The notes beneath the pieces were generated by a model. That model made no database searches and was not told the origin of the DNA. It saw only the letters and a program-made list of their open reading frames with translations. From Mycobacterium montefiorense (lineage in GTDB: Bacteria > Actinomycetota > Actinomycetes > Mycobacteriales > Mycobacteriaceae): a DNA stretch of 64,000 nt. The first letter of the stretch is position 1, and each line of letters starts with the position of its first letter. Positions 18,359 through 26,311 of the stretch are shown one piece after another. The position numbers and the translations under genes are program-made. Location: contig NZ_BFCH01000036.1 of NCBI RefSeq assembly GCF_003112775.1, forward strand, positions 310,001 to 374,000, given 5' to 3'.

Positions 18359-18817
18359 ATGAACAGAAACGAGATCACCGAACAGATCGTCGTTGCGCGC
18401 CTGACGCGCGGCCTCACCTGGCAGGAGCTGGCCGACGCCATCGGCCAGCCGGTGGTGTGGACCACCTCGGCGTTGCTAGGCCAGCATCCGATTCCGCCGG
18501 AGCTCGGCAAGCTGCTGGCCGAGATGCTCGGTCTCGACCTGTCGGTGGTGCCGGTGCTCGCGGCGCCGCCTATGCGTGGTGGACTGCCCACCGCGGTGCC
18601 GACCGACCCCACCATTTACCGCTTCTACGAAGCACTTCAGGTGTACGGTGGCGCCATCAAGGAACTGATCCACGAGCAGTTCGGCGACGGCATTATGAGC
18701 GCGATCAACTTCAGCGTCGACCTGCAGAAGAAGCCGCACCCGTCGGGTGATCGTGTCGTCGTCACTTTCGACGGCAAATACCTTGCCTACGACTGGGTTT
18801 CAGCGCAAGGGGAGTAA
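18359..18817 (+). CDS. cynS: Cyanase (cyanate hydratase)
   Basis: A 152-residue protein that converts cyanate and bicarbonate to ammonia and CO2. The N-terminal helical domain holds LTWQELADAIGQPVVWTTSALLGQ, and the C-terminal catalytic domain PTIYRFYEALQVYGG and DGIMSAINFSVDL. The expected catalytic residues Arg88, Glu91 and Ser114 are present, offset by 8 from Arg96/Glu99/Ser122 of E. coli CynS. ATG 18359 is the family start. No carbonic anhydrase gene, the usual partner in cyn operons, is adjacent; instead the stop overlaps the patatin start. Cyanases are patchily distributed in mycobacteria, which fits an accessory block. Confidence 0.95.
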   Translation: MNRNEITEQIVVARLTRGLTWQELADAIGQPVVWTTSALLGQHPIPPELGKLLAEMLGLDLSVVPVLAAPPMRGGLPTAVPTDPTIYRFYEALQVYGGAIKELIHEQFGDGIMSAINFSVDLQKKPHPSGDRVVVTFDGKYLAYDWVSAQGE

Positions 18818-19830
18818 TGGCCAAGGCGAGTCGGCAGCCGAAACCCGCGGATCTCGTCCTCTCCGGTGGGGGCGTCAAGTTCATCGGCCTGGTCGGTGCC
18901 ATCGTCGCCTTGATGGACGCGGGATACACATTCCCGCGGGTGTCCGGAGTTTCGGCCGGATCGGTTGTCGGCGCGATCTTGGCTGCCGCGTCCAAGGGTG
19001 ACCAGCTGACGAGCCAGGAGGTCAAGGACCTCGCGTTGTCGGCTCCGCTGAGCAAATGGCGCGACGCGGGACCGGTCCCGGTTCTCGGTGCCGCGTGGGG
19101 ACTTGTCCGGGACACCAGCATGTTTCGGGGTGACGCCGCCTACGACTGGATTCGCGGCGAGCTGAAGAACCTCGGTGTCACCTACTTCGGCGATCTGGTA
19201 CTCGACGAGGACACGCTGCCCGAGGACCGGTGCCAAAAGCTGGTGGTCACCGTCGCTGACGTGACCGCGGCACAGTTGGTGAGACTGCCCTGGGACTACC
19301 GGCGGCTCTACGGGCTGGACCCCGATGAGCAGCTGGTCGCCGACGCCGTGCGCGCGTCGATGGCCATCCCGTTCTTTTACCGCCCGGTCAAGCTGACCGG
19401 GGTCAGCGGCACGACGTCAACACTCGTCGATGGTGGTGTGCTGTCGAACTTTCCGATTGACACCTTTGACCGGTTTGACGGAAAACCGCCACGCTGGCCC
19501 ACATTTGGGATCACTGTCTTACCCAGGCTCAATGAGGGCTTCAGCGCGGTGATGCCCGCGCTGAAGCCGCTGCGATTTTTCGAGCAGACGGCGTTGCTGG
19601 AAAGTCTGCTCACCACCATGCTGACGGGCCACGACCAGACCCACCTCAACCAGCCGTGGGTTGCCGCCCGCGCGATCGCCGTCGAATCGACCGATGTGGG
19701 TGTGCTCGACTTCGATGTGGCGGCGGATCGCCTCGAGGCGCTGTACGCCAAGGGCCATGAGGCGGCGCAGGAATTCCTGCTGACGTGGGACTGGGCGGGG
19801 TATCTCAAACGGTTCCGCTGGGCGATTTGA
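18817..19830 (+). CDS. Patatin-like phospholipase/acyl hydrolase
   Basis: A 337-residue enzyme of the Ser-Asp dyad type. Visible in order: oxyanion-hole SGGGVKFIGLVGA (residues 16-28), nucleophile elbow GVSAGS with Ser46, and the catalytic Asp205 in DGGVLSNFP. All key residues of the family are therefore present. The ATG shares one base with the cynS stop (TAATG), so the two are translationally coupled. Patatins hydrolyse phospholipids or other acyl esters, and no signal peptide is seen, suggesting a cytosolic or membrane-surface enzyme. A functional link with cyanase is not obvious. A large hairpin follows the gene. Confidence 0.9.
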   Translation: MAKASRQPKPADLVLSGGGVKFIGLVGAIVALMDAGYTFPRVSGVSAGSVVGAILAAASKGDQLTSQEVKDLALSAPLSKWRDAGPVPVLGAAWGLVRDTSMFRGDAAYDWIRGELKNLGVTYFGDLVLDEDTLPEDRCQKLVVTVADVTAAQLVRLPWDYRRLYGLDPDEQLVADAVRASMAIPFFYRPVKLTGVSGTTSTLVDGGVLSNFPIDTFDRFDGKPPRWPTFGITVLPRLNEGFSAVMPALKPLRFFEQTALLESLLTTMLTGHDQTHLNQPWVAARAIAVESTDVGVLDFDVAADRLEALYAKGHEAAQEFLLTWDWAGYLKRFRWAI

Positions 19831-19896
19831 CGCCAGGTCCGCTGCGGCCGCAAGGGTGAAGTGACGACTCATCGCCGCCGTGCCACACTTCGAAAT

Positions 19897-19951
19897 GGAG
19901 GAGGCGACGGGAGGGTGAGGCGGTTGCCCGGGCAACCGCATCGCCTCCTCC
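19897..19951. terminator. Nested two-level hairpin between convergent patatin and echA3
   Basis: GGAGGAGGCGA (19897-19907) pairs perfectly with TCGCCTCCTCC (19941-19951). Inside lies a perfect 20-bp palindrome GCGGTTGCCCGGGCAACCGC (19920-19939). The structure works on both strands and ends directly at the echA3 stop, so it is likely a bidirectional terminator. Confidence 0.7.
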
Positions 19952-20647
19952 TTACAGGCCGAATTCGGCTTCTATGCCGTCGATTCCGGCGCGCAGCGCC
20001 TTGAGGGATTCTTCGCGGGCACGCAATTTTGTTGCGAGATGCGCTTGCTGCTTCAGGCCGGCGAATTCCTGCGCGGCTTCCTCGGCGCGGCTGACCACCA
20101 TCTCAGGCAACACGATCTCGTCGACAAAGCCTGCGGCGAGCGCGGTTTCACCGAAGAACGTCTTGGCCAGCCCGGTGGCTTGCTGATACGCCGACCGCGT
20201 TAGCCGTAGCTTCAGGATCTCGAGGGCCGCGTAGGGGATCGTCATGCCGATCGCCACCTCGTTGGCCTGGATGTTGTAGGCGTGGGCGGTCACCCGGTGA
20301 TCGCCGGAAGCCAATAGGAACGATCCCATCGCGATGGCGTGTCCGGTGCAGGCGATCACTACCGGCTTTGGGTAGGTCAAGAGTCGATACGACAACTCGA
20401 AGCCGCCCCGCAGCATGTCGATCGCCGGCTGTGCCTCGCCGGAGGTCAGGATCTTCAGGTCGAATCCGCCGCTGAACACCCGCTCGTTGCCGGTGAGCAC
20501 CAGTGCGCCGACGTTGTCACTGTCGGCCTGGTCGATCGCCTCGTTGATTGCCGCCTGCATCGCTGGACCCAGCGCGTTGACCTTGCCGTCGTCCATCCTG
20601 ATGACTGCGACGGAATCTTTGAGGCTGTAGGTAACCGGACCGCTCAT
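19952..20647 (-). CDS. echA3: Enoyl-CoA hydratase/isomerase (crotonase) family protein EchA3
   Basis: A 231-residue crotonase, the same length as M. tuberculosis EchA3 (Rv0632c). Typical features are VAVIRMDDGKVNALG, the first oxyanion-hole segment VFSGGFDLKIL and the second PVVIACTGHAIAMGSFLLASGDHR. The family acts on acyl-CoA thioesters in fatty-acid breakdown or related pathways; the exact reaction of EchA3 is not established from sequence. It is the first gene on this side that restores synteny with M. tuberculosis (echA3-Rv0633c-Rv0634c). It ends at a nested hairpin and is transcribed toward the patatin gene. Confidence 0.92.
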   Translation of the reverse strand: MSGPVTYSLKDSVAVIRMDDGKVNALGPAMQAAINEAIDQADSDNVGALVLTGNERVFSGGFDLKILTSGEAQPAIDMLRGGFELSYRLLTYPKPVVIACTGHAIAMGSFLLASGDHRVTAHAYNIQANEVAIGMTIPYAALEILKLRLTRSAYQQATGLAKTFFGETALAAGFVDEIVLPEMVVSRAEEAAQEFAGLKQQAHLATKLRAREESLKALRAGIDGIEAEFGL

Positions 20648-20707
20648 GAAGTCGATTGAATCAGATCGGCATTGCGCGACCCCGCGGGGCCAGACCTAGG
20701 CCGACGG

Positions 20708-21541
20708 TCACACGTGCTCGTCGCGATGTTTACCCAGATCGCTTTTGCCGTTACCCAAGCGCAGGCCGACATCGGTGGGTGCGTCGACCTGCCGGGCGCG
20801 CCAGCGGTCCTGAGTTTCGGCCACCGCATTGTTGATTCGTTCGATCTCGCTGCGGAACACGTCGGCGCGCGTTTCCTTGCTCGCGTAGTGAAAGTAGGTC
20901 AGCAGGCCGCGCAGCAGTTCCAGCTTCTGCTTTTCCCGCTTGGCCAAGTCGTGCGTCGTCATCAACTCGATGCGCTGAACGGGCGGCAGGGCCTCCCAGT
21001 CCAGCACCACGCTGGTCTGCAGCGGCTGGCGCTCGCGTTCCCAGAACCGCCACCCTCGCGGCTTATCGGCGCGGTCGTAATAGATCACCGATCCGGCAAA
21101 GCGAGATTCGATGCCGCCGCCGATTTCGGCGCGATCGAGCGCTGAATCCCAGACCATTCGCCACTCCTGGCCGGGTGCGAGCACCGGCAATTCGCGGGGG
21201 AGCTGCAATTCGACGACTTCTGCGTAGCCGTCGCTGGAATTCTCGTATTCGGCCACCGTTGGTGGAGTCGGAAATGAAAACCGGATGTCGTAGGCCGCGG
21301 TCCGGCCGAAATTGCGGACCACTAGCTCGATCACATGCCAGTCCGCCGCATGCGGTTCCATCAGCATGCCGACGTGGGGCCGAGTCTGCTCGGCGGCCAA
21401 TCGCCGGTTGCGGCTGATCTGGTGGTTGGTAAACACCAGCGCGACGATGCCGAGCGCGATCGTGGCCCACGCCGCCCATACCAACCAGGTGCTGGACTCC
21501 ACGTCGGTGACCCCGTGCCAGCTGCCTTGGATCCACCCCAT
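20708..21541 (-). CDS. Rv0633c-like protein with one N-terminal membrane helix (unknown function)
   Basis: About 277 residues. ATG 21541 (MGWIQGSWHG) is preferred because GAAGGG lies 9 nt upstream; the in-frame ATG at 21550 would touch that site directly. Residues about 17-40 (TWLVWAAWATIALGIVALVF) form one membrane helix with the bulk on one side. The following region (HVIELVVRNFGRTAAYDIRF) resembles a beta-sandwich, and the C-terminal 100 residues look helical and charged. I recognise it only by synteny with M. tuberculosis Rv0633c, which has no assigned function. It lies between echA3 and the glyoxalase-like gene on the same strand. Confidence 0.8.
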   Translation of the reverse strand: MGWIQGSWHGVTDVESSTWLVWAAWATIALGIVALVFTNHQISRNRRLAAEQTRPHVGMLMEPHAADWHVIELVVRNFGRTAAYDIRFSFPTPPTVAEYENSSDGYAEVVELQLPRELPVLAPGQEWRMVWDSALDRAEIGGGIESRFAGSVIYYDRADKPRGWRFWERERQPLQTSVVLDWEALPPVQRIELMTTHDLAKREKQKLELLRGLLTYFHYASKETRADVFRSEIERINNAVAETQDRWRARQVDAPTDVGLRLGNGKSDLGKHRDEHV

Positions 21542-21675
21542 TGAATCCATCCCTTCGCTACATCACAGCGATGTGCACCCGAAATTCTGCTGCTCCGGCT
21601 GCGGAATCGCAACGATCAGGCTAATTACTCAAGTGGCCACAAAAATCGACCGAGAGAAACGCCTCGCTCAATCTG

Positions 21676-22398
21676 TTAACCGCCCATCAACATTCGCCAC
21701 TGATCAAGATTGGTGGCTCGATACACATAATTGGAACGCTTGACCTCGGCCAGCGACGCGCTCGGGTCGGCGGAATACCAGTGCCCTGGAAAAACCGTCG
21801 GGTCGCCTGGCAGCGCGGCCAGCTGCTGCAGACTGCGGTACATCTCGTCGGGGTCACCGCCCGGAAAATCGGTGCGCCCGCAGCCATCCAGGAACAGCGT
21901 GTCACCGGCAACCAGCCGACCGTCGAGCAGAAAGCACTGGCTACCCGGCGTATGGCCCGGAGTATGCAACAGCTCGATCTCGATGTCGCCGATGTTGATC
22001 CTGTCGCGATGCTCATGCGTGGTCAGGTCGCCGACGGCGATCCCGGTGACTCGGGAAACCCAAAGCGCTTCATGGGTATTGACGTGCACCGGCACACTGG
22101 TCCGCTCCAGTAACTCGGCCAGTCCGTTGAGCTCGAAACCCATCATCGACCCGCCCACGTGGTCCGGGTGGTGGTGGGTCACCAGCATGCCGGACAGGCG
22201 CATGCCGTCGGCCTCCACCGTGTCGACCAGATCGCCGGCCGCATATGCCGGGTCGACGACGACGCAATCCCCGGTCTGACGGTCGCCGATCAGGTATGCG
22301 AAATTGCGCATCTGTACCGCGAACATATCGCCGGCGGCAAAATCGCGGCCGGCGAGCAGTTGGCGGAAATACAGTCGATCCGCTGACGAGTCTGTCAC
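21676..22398 (-). CDS. Metallo-beta-lactamase-fold hydrolase, glyoxalase II-like (Rv0634c)
   Basis: A 240-residue enzyme starting at GTG 22398. The metal motif HHHPDH (residues 75-80, giving H75, H77, D79, H80) is followed by LHTPGHTPGSQCF, GDTLF and VFPGHWY, the remaining zinc ligands of the glyoxalase II fold. The family hydrolyses thioesters such as S-lactoylglutathione. Mycobacteria lack glutathione, so a mycothiol or other thioester substrate is more likely, but this is inference. Position and length (M. tuberculosis Rv0634c is close in size) support orthology. Confidence 0.88.
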   Translation of the reverse strand: MTDSSADRLYFRQLLAGRDFAAGDMFAVQMRNFAYLIGDRQTGDCVVVDPAYAAGDLVDTVEADGMRLSGMLVTHHHPDHVGGSMMGFELNGLAELLERTSVPVHVNTHEALWVSRVTGIAVGDLTTHEHRDRINIGDIEIELLHTPGHTPGSQCFLLDGRLVAGDTLFLDGCGRTDFPGGDPDEMYRSLQQLAALPGDPTVFPGHWYSADPSASLAEVKRSNYVYRATNLDQWRMLMGG

Positions 22399-22508
22399 CG
22401 CACCAGACTATGACCCGGCCAACAGGCCTGGTATTTCGGGCGCATCGTGGCCTTTCGTAGGGGCTTTTTCGAACGCTTTGGCTGGTGTTCGGTGGGTATT
22501 GTTGGCCC

Positions 22509-22721
22509 ATGCTGAAGAAGGTCGAAATGGAGATCGACGACGATCTTGTCCAAGAGGCAATACGTCGCTATCACCTGGCCGACGCCCGCGAGGCCGTCCA
22601 TCTCGCGCTGCGGACTCTGCTCGACGACACGGCGGACGCACCCGGAGACCACGAGGACATTTACGACGAGTTCAGCGACCTGGGCGCATGGCAACCGCAC
22701 CGCAACAGCGACGGGGGCTGA
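22509..22721 (+). CDS. Small VapB-like ribbon-helix-helix protein, orphan antitoxin (Rv0634A-like)
   Basis: A 70-residue protein starting at ATG 22509. MLKKVEMEIDDDLVQEAIRRYHLADAREAVHLALRTLL has the short strand plus two helices of VapB/type II antitoxins, and the tail is acidic. There is no VapC-like PIN toxin on either side: the gene is followed directly by a tRNA promoter. It may therefore be a solitary regulator left from a toxin-antitoxin pair or an adapted DNA-binding protein. Confidence 0.72.
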   Translation: MLKKVEMEIDDDLVQEAIRRYHLADAREAVHLALRTLLDDTADAPGDHEDIYDEFSDLGAWQPHRNSDGG

Positions 22722-22736
22722 ACGCTGCGGCGTGGT

Positions 22737-22766
22737 TTGGTGCCGTCGCGCGTCGCGCTGTACCCT
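22737..22766 (+). promoter_or_regulatory. SigA-type promoter for the tRNA-Thr/tRNA-Met/rpmG/had cluster
   Basis: TTGGTG (22737-22742) and TACCCT (22761-22766) are separated by 18 bp, with the tRNA-Thr beginning 39 bp after the -10 element. The same TTGGTG -35 hexamer is used before rplJ. No experimental start is known to me. Confidence 0.5.
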
Positions 22767-22805
22767 CTTTTTGGCCCGAGGCACGACTGATCGCTACGGG
22801 TTCAG

Positions 22806-22878
22806 GCCCCCTTAGCTCAGTCGGTAGAGCGTTTCCATGGTAAGGAAAAGGTCAACGGTTCGATTCCGTTAGGGGGCT
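22806..22878 (+). tRNA. tRNA-Thr (anticodon GGT)
   Basis: A 73-nt cloverleaf. The acceptor stem GCCCCCT pairs with AGGGGGC, D-arm stem GCTC/GAGC, anticodon stem TTTCC/GGAAA with loop ATGGTAA (anticodon GGT), and T-arm AACGG/CCGTT with loop TTCGATT. The CCA end is not encoded. It is the first gene of the transcript leading into hadABC. Confidence 0.97.
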
Positions 22879-22915
22879 CGGCGGGACGCCGAGCAGGCGG
22901 GCGGCGCGTACCAGA

Positions 22916-22989
<74 letters not shown>

Positions 22990-23024
22990 CAACACAACAA
23001 TGTGACGTGTGAAAGAGAATTGAA

Positions 23025-23192
23025 ATGGCTTCCAGTACCGACGTTCGGCCAAAGGTCACTTTGGCCTGCGACGTGTGTAAGCACCGCAACTACATCACCA
23101 AAAAGAACCGCCGCAACGACCCTGATCGGCTGGAGCTGAAGAAGTTCTGCCCGAACTGCGGCAAGCACCAGGCTCACCGCGAGACGCGCTAA
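23025..23192 (+). CDS. rpmG: Ribosomal protein bL33 (RpmG2)
   Basis: A 55-residue protein beginning MASSTDVRPKVTLACDVCK. It is a zinc-binding C+ form of L33, because both cysteine pairs (CDVC and CPNC) are present. The AGAGAATTGAA stretch before ATG 23025 is a modest ribosome site. L33 sits near the E-site of the 50S subunit. The position between tRNA-Met and hadA is the same as in M. tuberculosis. Mycobacteria often have a second cysteine-free L33 elsewhere for zinc starvation; none is seen here. Confidence 0.96.
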   Translation: MASSTDVRPKVTLACDVCKHRNYITKKNRRNDPDRLELKKFCPNCGKHQAHRETR

Positions 23193-23241
23193 CCTCGACC
23201 TACGAGTGTTTACTCAGACTGACTAGGTAGGTTTTGAAGCC

Positions 23242-23718
23242 GTGCCATTGACCGCAGATATCGTCGGGATGCATTACCGCTATCCCGACTATTACGAGGT
23301 GGAGCGGGAGAAGATCCGCGAGTACGCGGTGGCCGTACAGAACGGCGATGCCTGGTTCTCGGAGGAGGGAGCCGCCGCCGAGCTCGGCTACAAGGGGCTG
23401 CTGGCCCCGTTGACGTTTTGCTGTGTGTTCGGCTACCAGGCTCAGACGGCGTTCTTCAAATACGCCAATGTAGCTGTCCAGGATGCCCAGATCGTCCAGG
23501 TTGACCAGGTACTGAAGTACTTTAAGCCGCTCGTGGCAGGCGACCGGCTCTACTGCGACGTGTACGTGGATTCAGTGCGTGTGTCGCACGGTACCCAAAT
23601 CATCGTGACCAAGAACATCATCACCAACGAGGCGGGCGAAATCGTGCAGGAGACCTATGCGACCCTGGCGGGTCGTGCTGGTGACGATGGAGAGGGATTT
23701 TCTGATGCCACTGCGTGA
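23242..23718 (+). CDS. hadA: HadA, (3R)-hydroxyacyl-ACP dehydratase subunit of FAS-II
   Basis: A 158-residue single hot-dog protein with a GTG start, MPLTADIVGMHYRYPDYYEVEREKIREYAVAV. HadA partners with HadB to dehydrate beta-hydroxyacyl-ACP in meromycolic acid elongation. HadA itself lacks the catalytic Asp/His dyad and serves to bind the long acyl chain. The key HadA residue Cys61, linked to thiacetazone and isoxyl resistance, appears within LTFCCVFGYQ. The stop lies inside the start of hadB (a 14-nt overlap), so translation is coupled. Length matches M. tuberculosis HadA. Confidence 0.96.
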   Translation: MPLTADIVGMHYRYPDYYEVEREKIREYAVAVQNGDAWFSEEGAAAELGYKGLLAPLTFCCVFGYQAQTAFFKYANVAVQDAQIVQVDQVLKYFKPLVAGDRLYCDVYVDSVRVSHGTQIIVTKNIITNEAGEIVQETYATLAGRAGDDGEGFSDATA

Positions 23719-24133
23719 GTTCAGCTCGGTGAAGGTGGGCGACCAGCTTCCGGAGAAGACTTACCCGCTGACCCGCCAGGATCTGGTGAACTACGCGGGT
23801 GTTTCGGGCGACTTGAACCCGATCCACTGGGACGACGAGATCGCCAAGGTCGTCGGGCTGGATACCGCGATCGCGCACGGCATGCTGACCATGGGCATTG
23901 GCGGCGGTTACGTCACCGCGTGGGTCGGCGATCCCGGCGCGGTCACCGAGTACAACGTGCGATTCACGGCGGTCGTGCCGGTGCCCAACGACGGCAAGGG
24001 AGCCGAGCTGGTCTTCACCGGTCGGGTCAAGTCGGTCGATCCGGAGAGCAAGTCGGTGATCATCGCAATCAGCGCCACTACCGGGGGCAAGAAGATCTTC
24101 GGACGGGCCATCGCGTCGGCCAAGTTGGCGTAG
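23705..24133 (+). CDS. hadB: HadB, catalytic subunit of FAS-II hydroxyacyl-ACP dehydratase
   Basis: A 142-residue hot-dog protein, almost identical to the M. tuberculosis protein by recall (MPLREFSSVKVGDQLPEKTYPL). The hydratase-2 motif DLNPIHWDD carries Asp36 and His41, the catalytic dyad used by both HadAB and HadBC heterodimers. ATG 23705 overlaps the end of hadA. hadC starts 4 nt after the stop. The strong conservation fits an essential cell-envelope function. Confidence 0.97.
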   Translation: MPLREFSSVKVGDQLPEKTYPLTRQDLVNYAGVSGDLNPIHWDDEIAKVVGLDTAIAHGMLTMGIGGGYVTAWVGDPGAVTEYNVRFTAVVPVPNDGKGAELVFTGRVKSVDPESKSVIIAISATTGGKKIFGRAIASAKLA

Positions 24134-24137
24134 TCGA

Positions 24138-24653
24138 ATGGCGCTCAAAACCGATATCCGCGGCATGGTGTGGCGGTATCCGGATTACTTCATCGTGGGC
24201 CGCGAGCAGCTACGTGAGTTTGCCCGATCCATCAAGAACGAGCACCCGGCCTACTACGAAGAAGCAGCGGCAGCCGAACTCGGCTACGACGCGATCATCG
24301 CACCGCTAACCCTCGTCACGATCTTCGCCAAGCACGTGCAGCTGGATTTCTTCCGCCACGTCGACCTGGGCATGGAGAGCTTGGTGATTGTCCAGGTTGA
24401 ACAGCGGTTCGTCTTCAACAGGCCGATCCTGGCGGGCGACAAGCTGTGGGGGCGGATGGACGTCGTGTCGGTCAGCGAGCGTTTCGGCGCCGATATCGTC
24501 CTGACCAAGAACGTCTGCACCGACGACAACGGTGAGGTCGTGATGGAGGCCTACACCACGTTGATGGGGCAATACAACGAGGCTCCGGACGACGGTTCCA
24601 TACAGCTCAAATGGGATCCCGCATCCGGGCAGGTCATCAGAACGCGTAATTAG
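24138..24653 (+). CDS. hadC: HadC, (3R)-hydroxyacyl-ACP dehydratase subunit of FAS-II
   Basis: A 171-residue hot-dog protein paralogous to HadA: both share the (M)H/VYRYPDY(F)... start and the YYEEAAAAELGYDAIIAPLTLV segment. With HadB it forms the HadBC enzyme acting late in meromycolate elongation. It lacks the catalytic dyad. It is about five residues longer than the 166 of M. tuberculosis HadC. A stem-loop region and tRNA-Trp follow. Confidence 0.96.
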   Translation: MALKTDIRGMVWRYPDYFIVGREQLREFARSIKNEHPAYYEEAAAAELGYDAIIAPLTLVTIFAKHVQLDFFRHVDLGMESLVIVQVEQRFVFNRPILAGDKLWGRMDVVSVSERFGADIVLTKNVCTDDNGEVVMEAYTTLMGQYNEAPDDGSIQLKWDPASGQVIRTRN

Positions 24654-24674
24654 TATCTGACTCCCGTGCCGATG

Positions 24675-24749
24675 TACACTCGGACCTCGGGGTTTTCCCA
24701 TTACAGCGCGCTGTCCGTAGGTTCGGCGATCACCGAACGGAGAGCGCGC
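24675..24749 (+). promoter_or_regulatory. Gap hadC-trpT: -10-like element and long stem-loop
   Basis: A TACACT -10-type hexamer lies at 24675-24680. A long imperfect hairpin follows: GCGCGCT (24706-24712) pairs with AGCGCGC (24743-24749), with inner CCGT/ACGG and GTTCGG/CCGAAC pairs. It may be the hadC terminator or a leader ahead of tRNA-Trp. Confidence 0.4.
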
Positions 24750-24799
24750 GTGTCATGTAGGCCCCGGTAGGTAAGCGCAGGTTGGCCTGCCAACCGCGA

Positions 24800-24872
<73 letters not shown>

Positions 24873-24961
24873 CAGAAGGTGAAGCGTGCCATGCTGGACA
24901 CTAAGGTGCCCGATCAGCGCGGGACGAAGCGTGAGATAGCTAGCGAACAAAGGAGCATGCG

Positions 24962-25435
24962 GTGAGCGACGAAGGCGACGCTGCCAACGACGCCGCACGC
25001 GACGGCGGTGACACCGACGACAGCACGAGCGGTGGTCGAACGGCCGTGGTGACCAAGCCTGCGACGCGTCCGCAACGTCCGACCGGCAAGCGGTCCCGGC
25101 AGCGCGTGGCGGATGCCGACGACGTCGACGCAGAGTCCTCGGACGAGGCCGAGGACTCCAAGGAGGACAAGAAAACCCCGGCAGCTAAGAAGGCCGGAGC
25201 CGATAAGAAGGCCAAGAAGCCGAAGAAGCCCGGGGACCGTACGGCTAACCCGTTCGTTTTCGTCTACAACTACCTCAAGCAGGTCGTTGCCGAGATGCGG
25301 AAGGTGATCTGGCCGAACCGCAAGCAGATGCTCACGTACACATCCGTGGTGCTGGTGTTCCTGGCGTTCATGGTCGCACTGGTAGGTCTCGCTGATTTGG
25401 GCCTGACAAAGCTCGTGCTGTTGGTGTTCGGCTGA
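24962..25435 (+). CDS. secE: SecE, preprotein translocase subunit
   Basis: A 157-residue protein with a GTG start behind a good AAAGGAG site. Residues 1-95 are a long charged, low-complexity cytosolic extension rich in Asp/Glu then Lys (KKTPAAKKAGADKKAKKPKK), typical of actinobacterial SecE. The conserved SecE core is YNYLKQVVAEMRKVIWPNRKQMLTYT followed by one transmembrane helix (VVLVFLAFMVALVGLADLGL). SecE clamps the SecY channel. nusG follows after 34 bp in the universal secE-nusG-rplK-rplA arrangement. Confidence 0.96.
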   Translation: MSDEGDAANDAARDGGDTDDSTSGGRTAVVTKPATRPQRPTGKRSRQRVADADDVDAESSDEAEDSKEDKKTPAAKKAGADKKAKKPKKPGDRTANPFVFVYNYLKQVVAEMRKVIWPNRKQMLTYTSVVLVFLAFMVALVGLADLGLTKLVLLVFG

Positions 25436-25469
25436 GCTTTTCGACAGTGATAGAGAGGACTGACAAACC

Positions 25470-26249
25470 GTGACTACCTTCGACGGTGACACGTCCGCGG
25501 GCGAAGCGGTCGACGTAGACGCGCCCGCCGAGGTCGTCGAGGCCCCTGAGTCCGCGGGGACCCCCGAGACGCCCGAGGCGGCCGCTGACGCGGAATCGGC
25601 CGCTGACGCGGGATCGGCCGAGGAGGCCGACCCTGCCGCCGCGCTCAAGGCCGACCTGCGCAGCAAGCCCGGCGACTGGTACGTCATCCACTCCTACGCG
25701 GGATACGAGAACAAGGTGAAAGCCAACCTCGAAACCCGTGTGCAGAACCTGGACGTCGGCGACTACATCTTCCAGGTCGAGGTGCCCACCGAAGAGGTCA
25801 CCGAGATCAAGAACGGCCAGCGCAAGCAGGTCAACCGCAAGGTCCTGCCCGGCTACATCCTGGTGCGCATGGACCTCACCGACGACTCCTGGTCCGCGGT
25901 GCGCAACACCCCCGGCGTGACCGGATTCGTCGGCGCGACCTCCCGTCCGTCGGCGCTGCGGCTCGACGACGTGGTGAAGTTCCTGCTGCCGCCCGCGGCG
26001 ACGAAGAAGGCCGTCAAGGGCGCTGCCACCACCGCTGCCGCCGCCGAGACGGGTGGCTTGGAACGTCCTGTCATCGATGTCGAGTACGAGGTCGGCGAAT
26101 CGGTGACGGTCATGGACGGCCCCTTTGCCACGCTGCCGGCCACGATCAACGAGATCAACGCCGAACAGCAGAAGCTCAAGGTGCTGGTGTCGATCTTCGG
26201 CCGCGAAACACCCGTGGAACTCACCTTTACCCAAGTCTCTAAGATCTAG
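25470..26249 (+). CDS. nusG: NusG, transcription elongation/termination factor
   Basis: A 259-residue protein with a GTG start. An acidic Ala/Glu-rich N-terminal extension of about 65 residues, common in mycobacteria, precedes the NGN domain (DWYVIHSYAGYENKVKANLETR) and the C-terminal KOW domain (VGESVTVMDGPFATLPATINEIN). NusG binds RNA polymerase and connects it to Rho and ribosomes. It stands just before the rplK-rplA operon. Confidence 0.97.
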   Translation: MTTFDGDTSAGEAVDVDAPAEVVEAPESAGTPETPEAAADAESAADAGSAEEADPAAALKADLRSKPGDWYVIHSYAGYENKVKANLETRVQNLDVGDYIFQVEVPTEEVTEIKNGQRKQVNRKVLPGYILVRMDLTDDSWSAVRNTPGVTGFVGATSRPSALRLDDVVKFLLPPAATKKAVKGAATTAAAAETGGLERPVIDVEYEVGESVTVMDGPFATLPATINEINAEQQKLKVLVSIFGRETPVELTFTQVSKI

Positions 26250-26311
26250 CCGGCCGTCCCGCTCGCGGGAACGGCTGGATGCATAAACCCAGGAAGGAAC
26301 GTCAAAATCTC

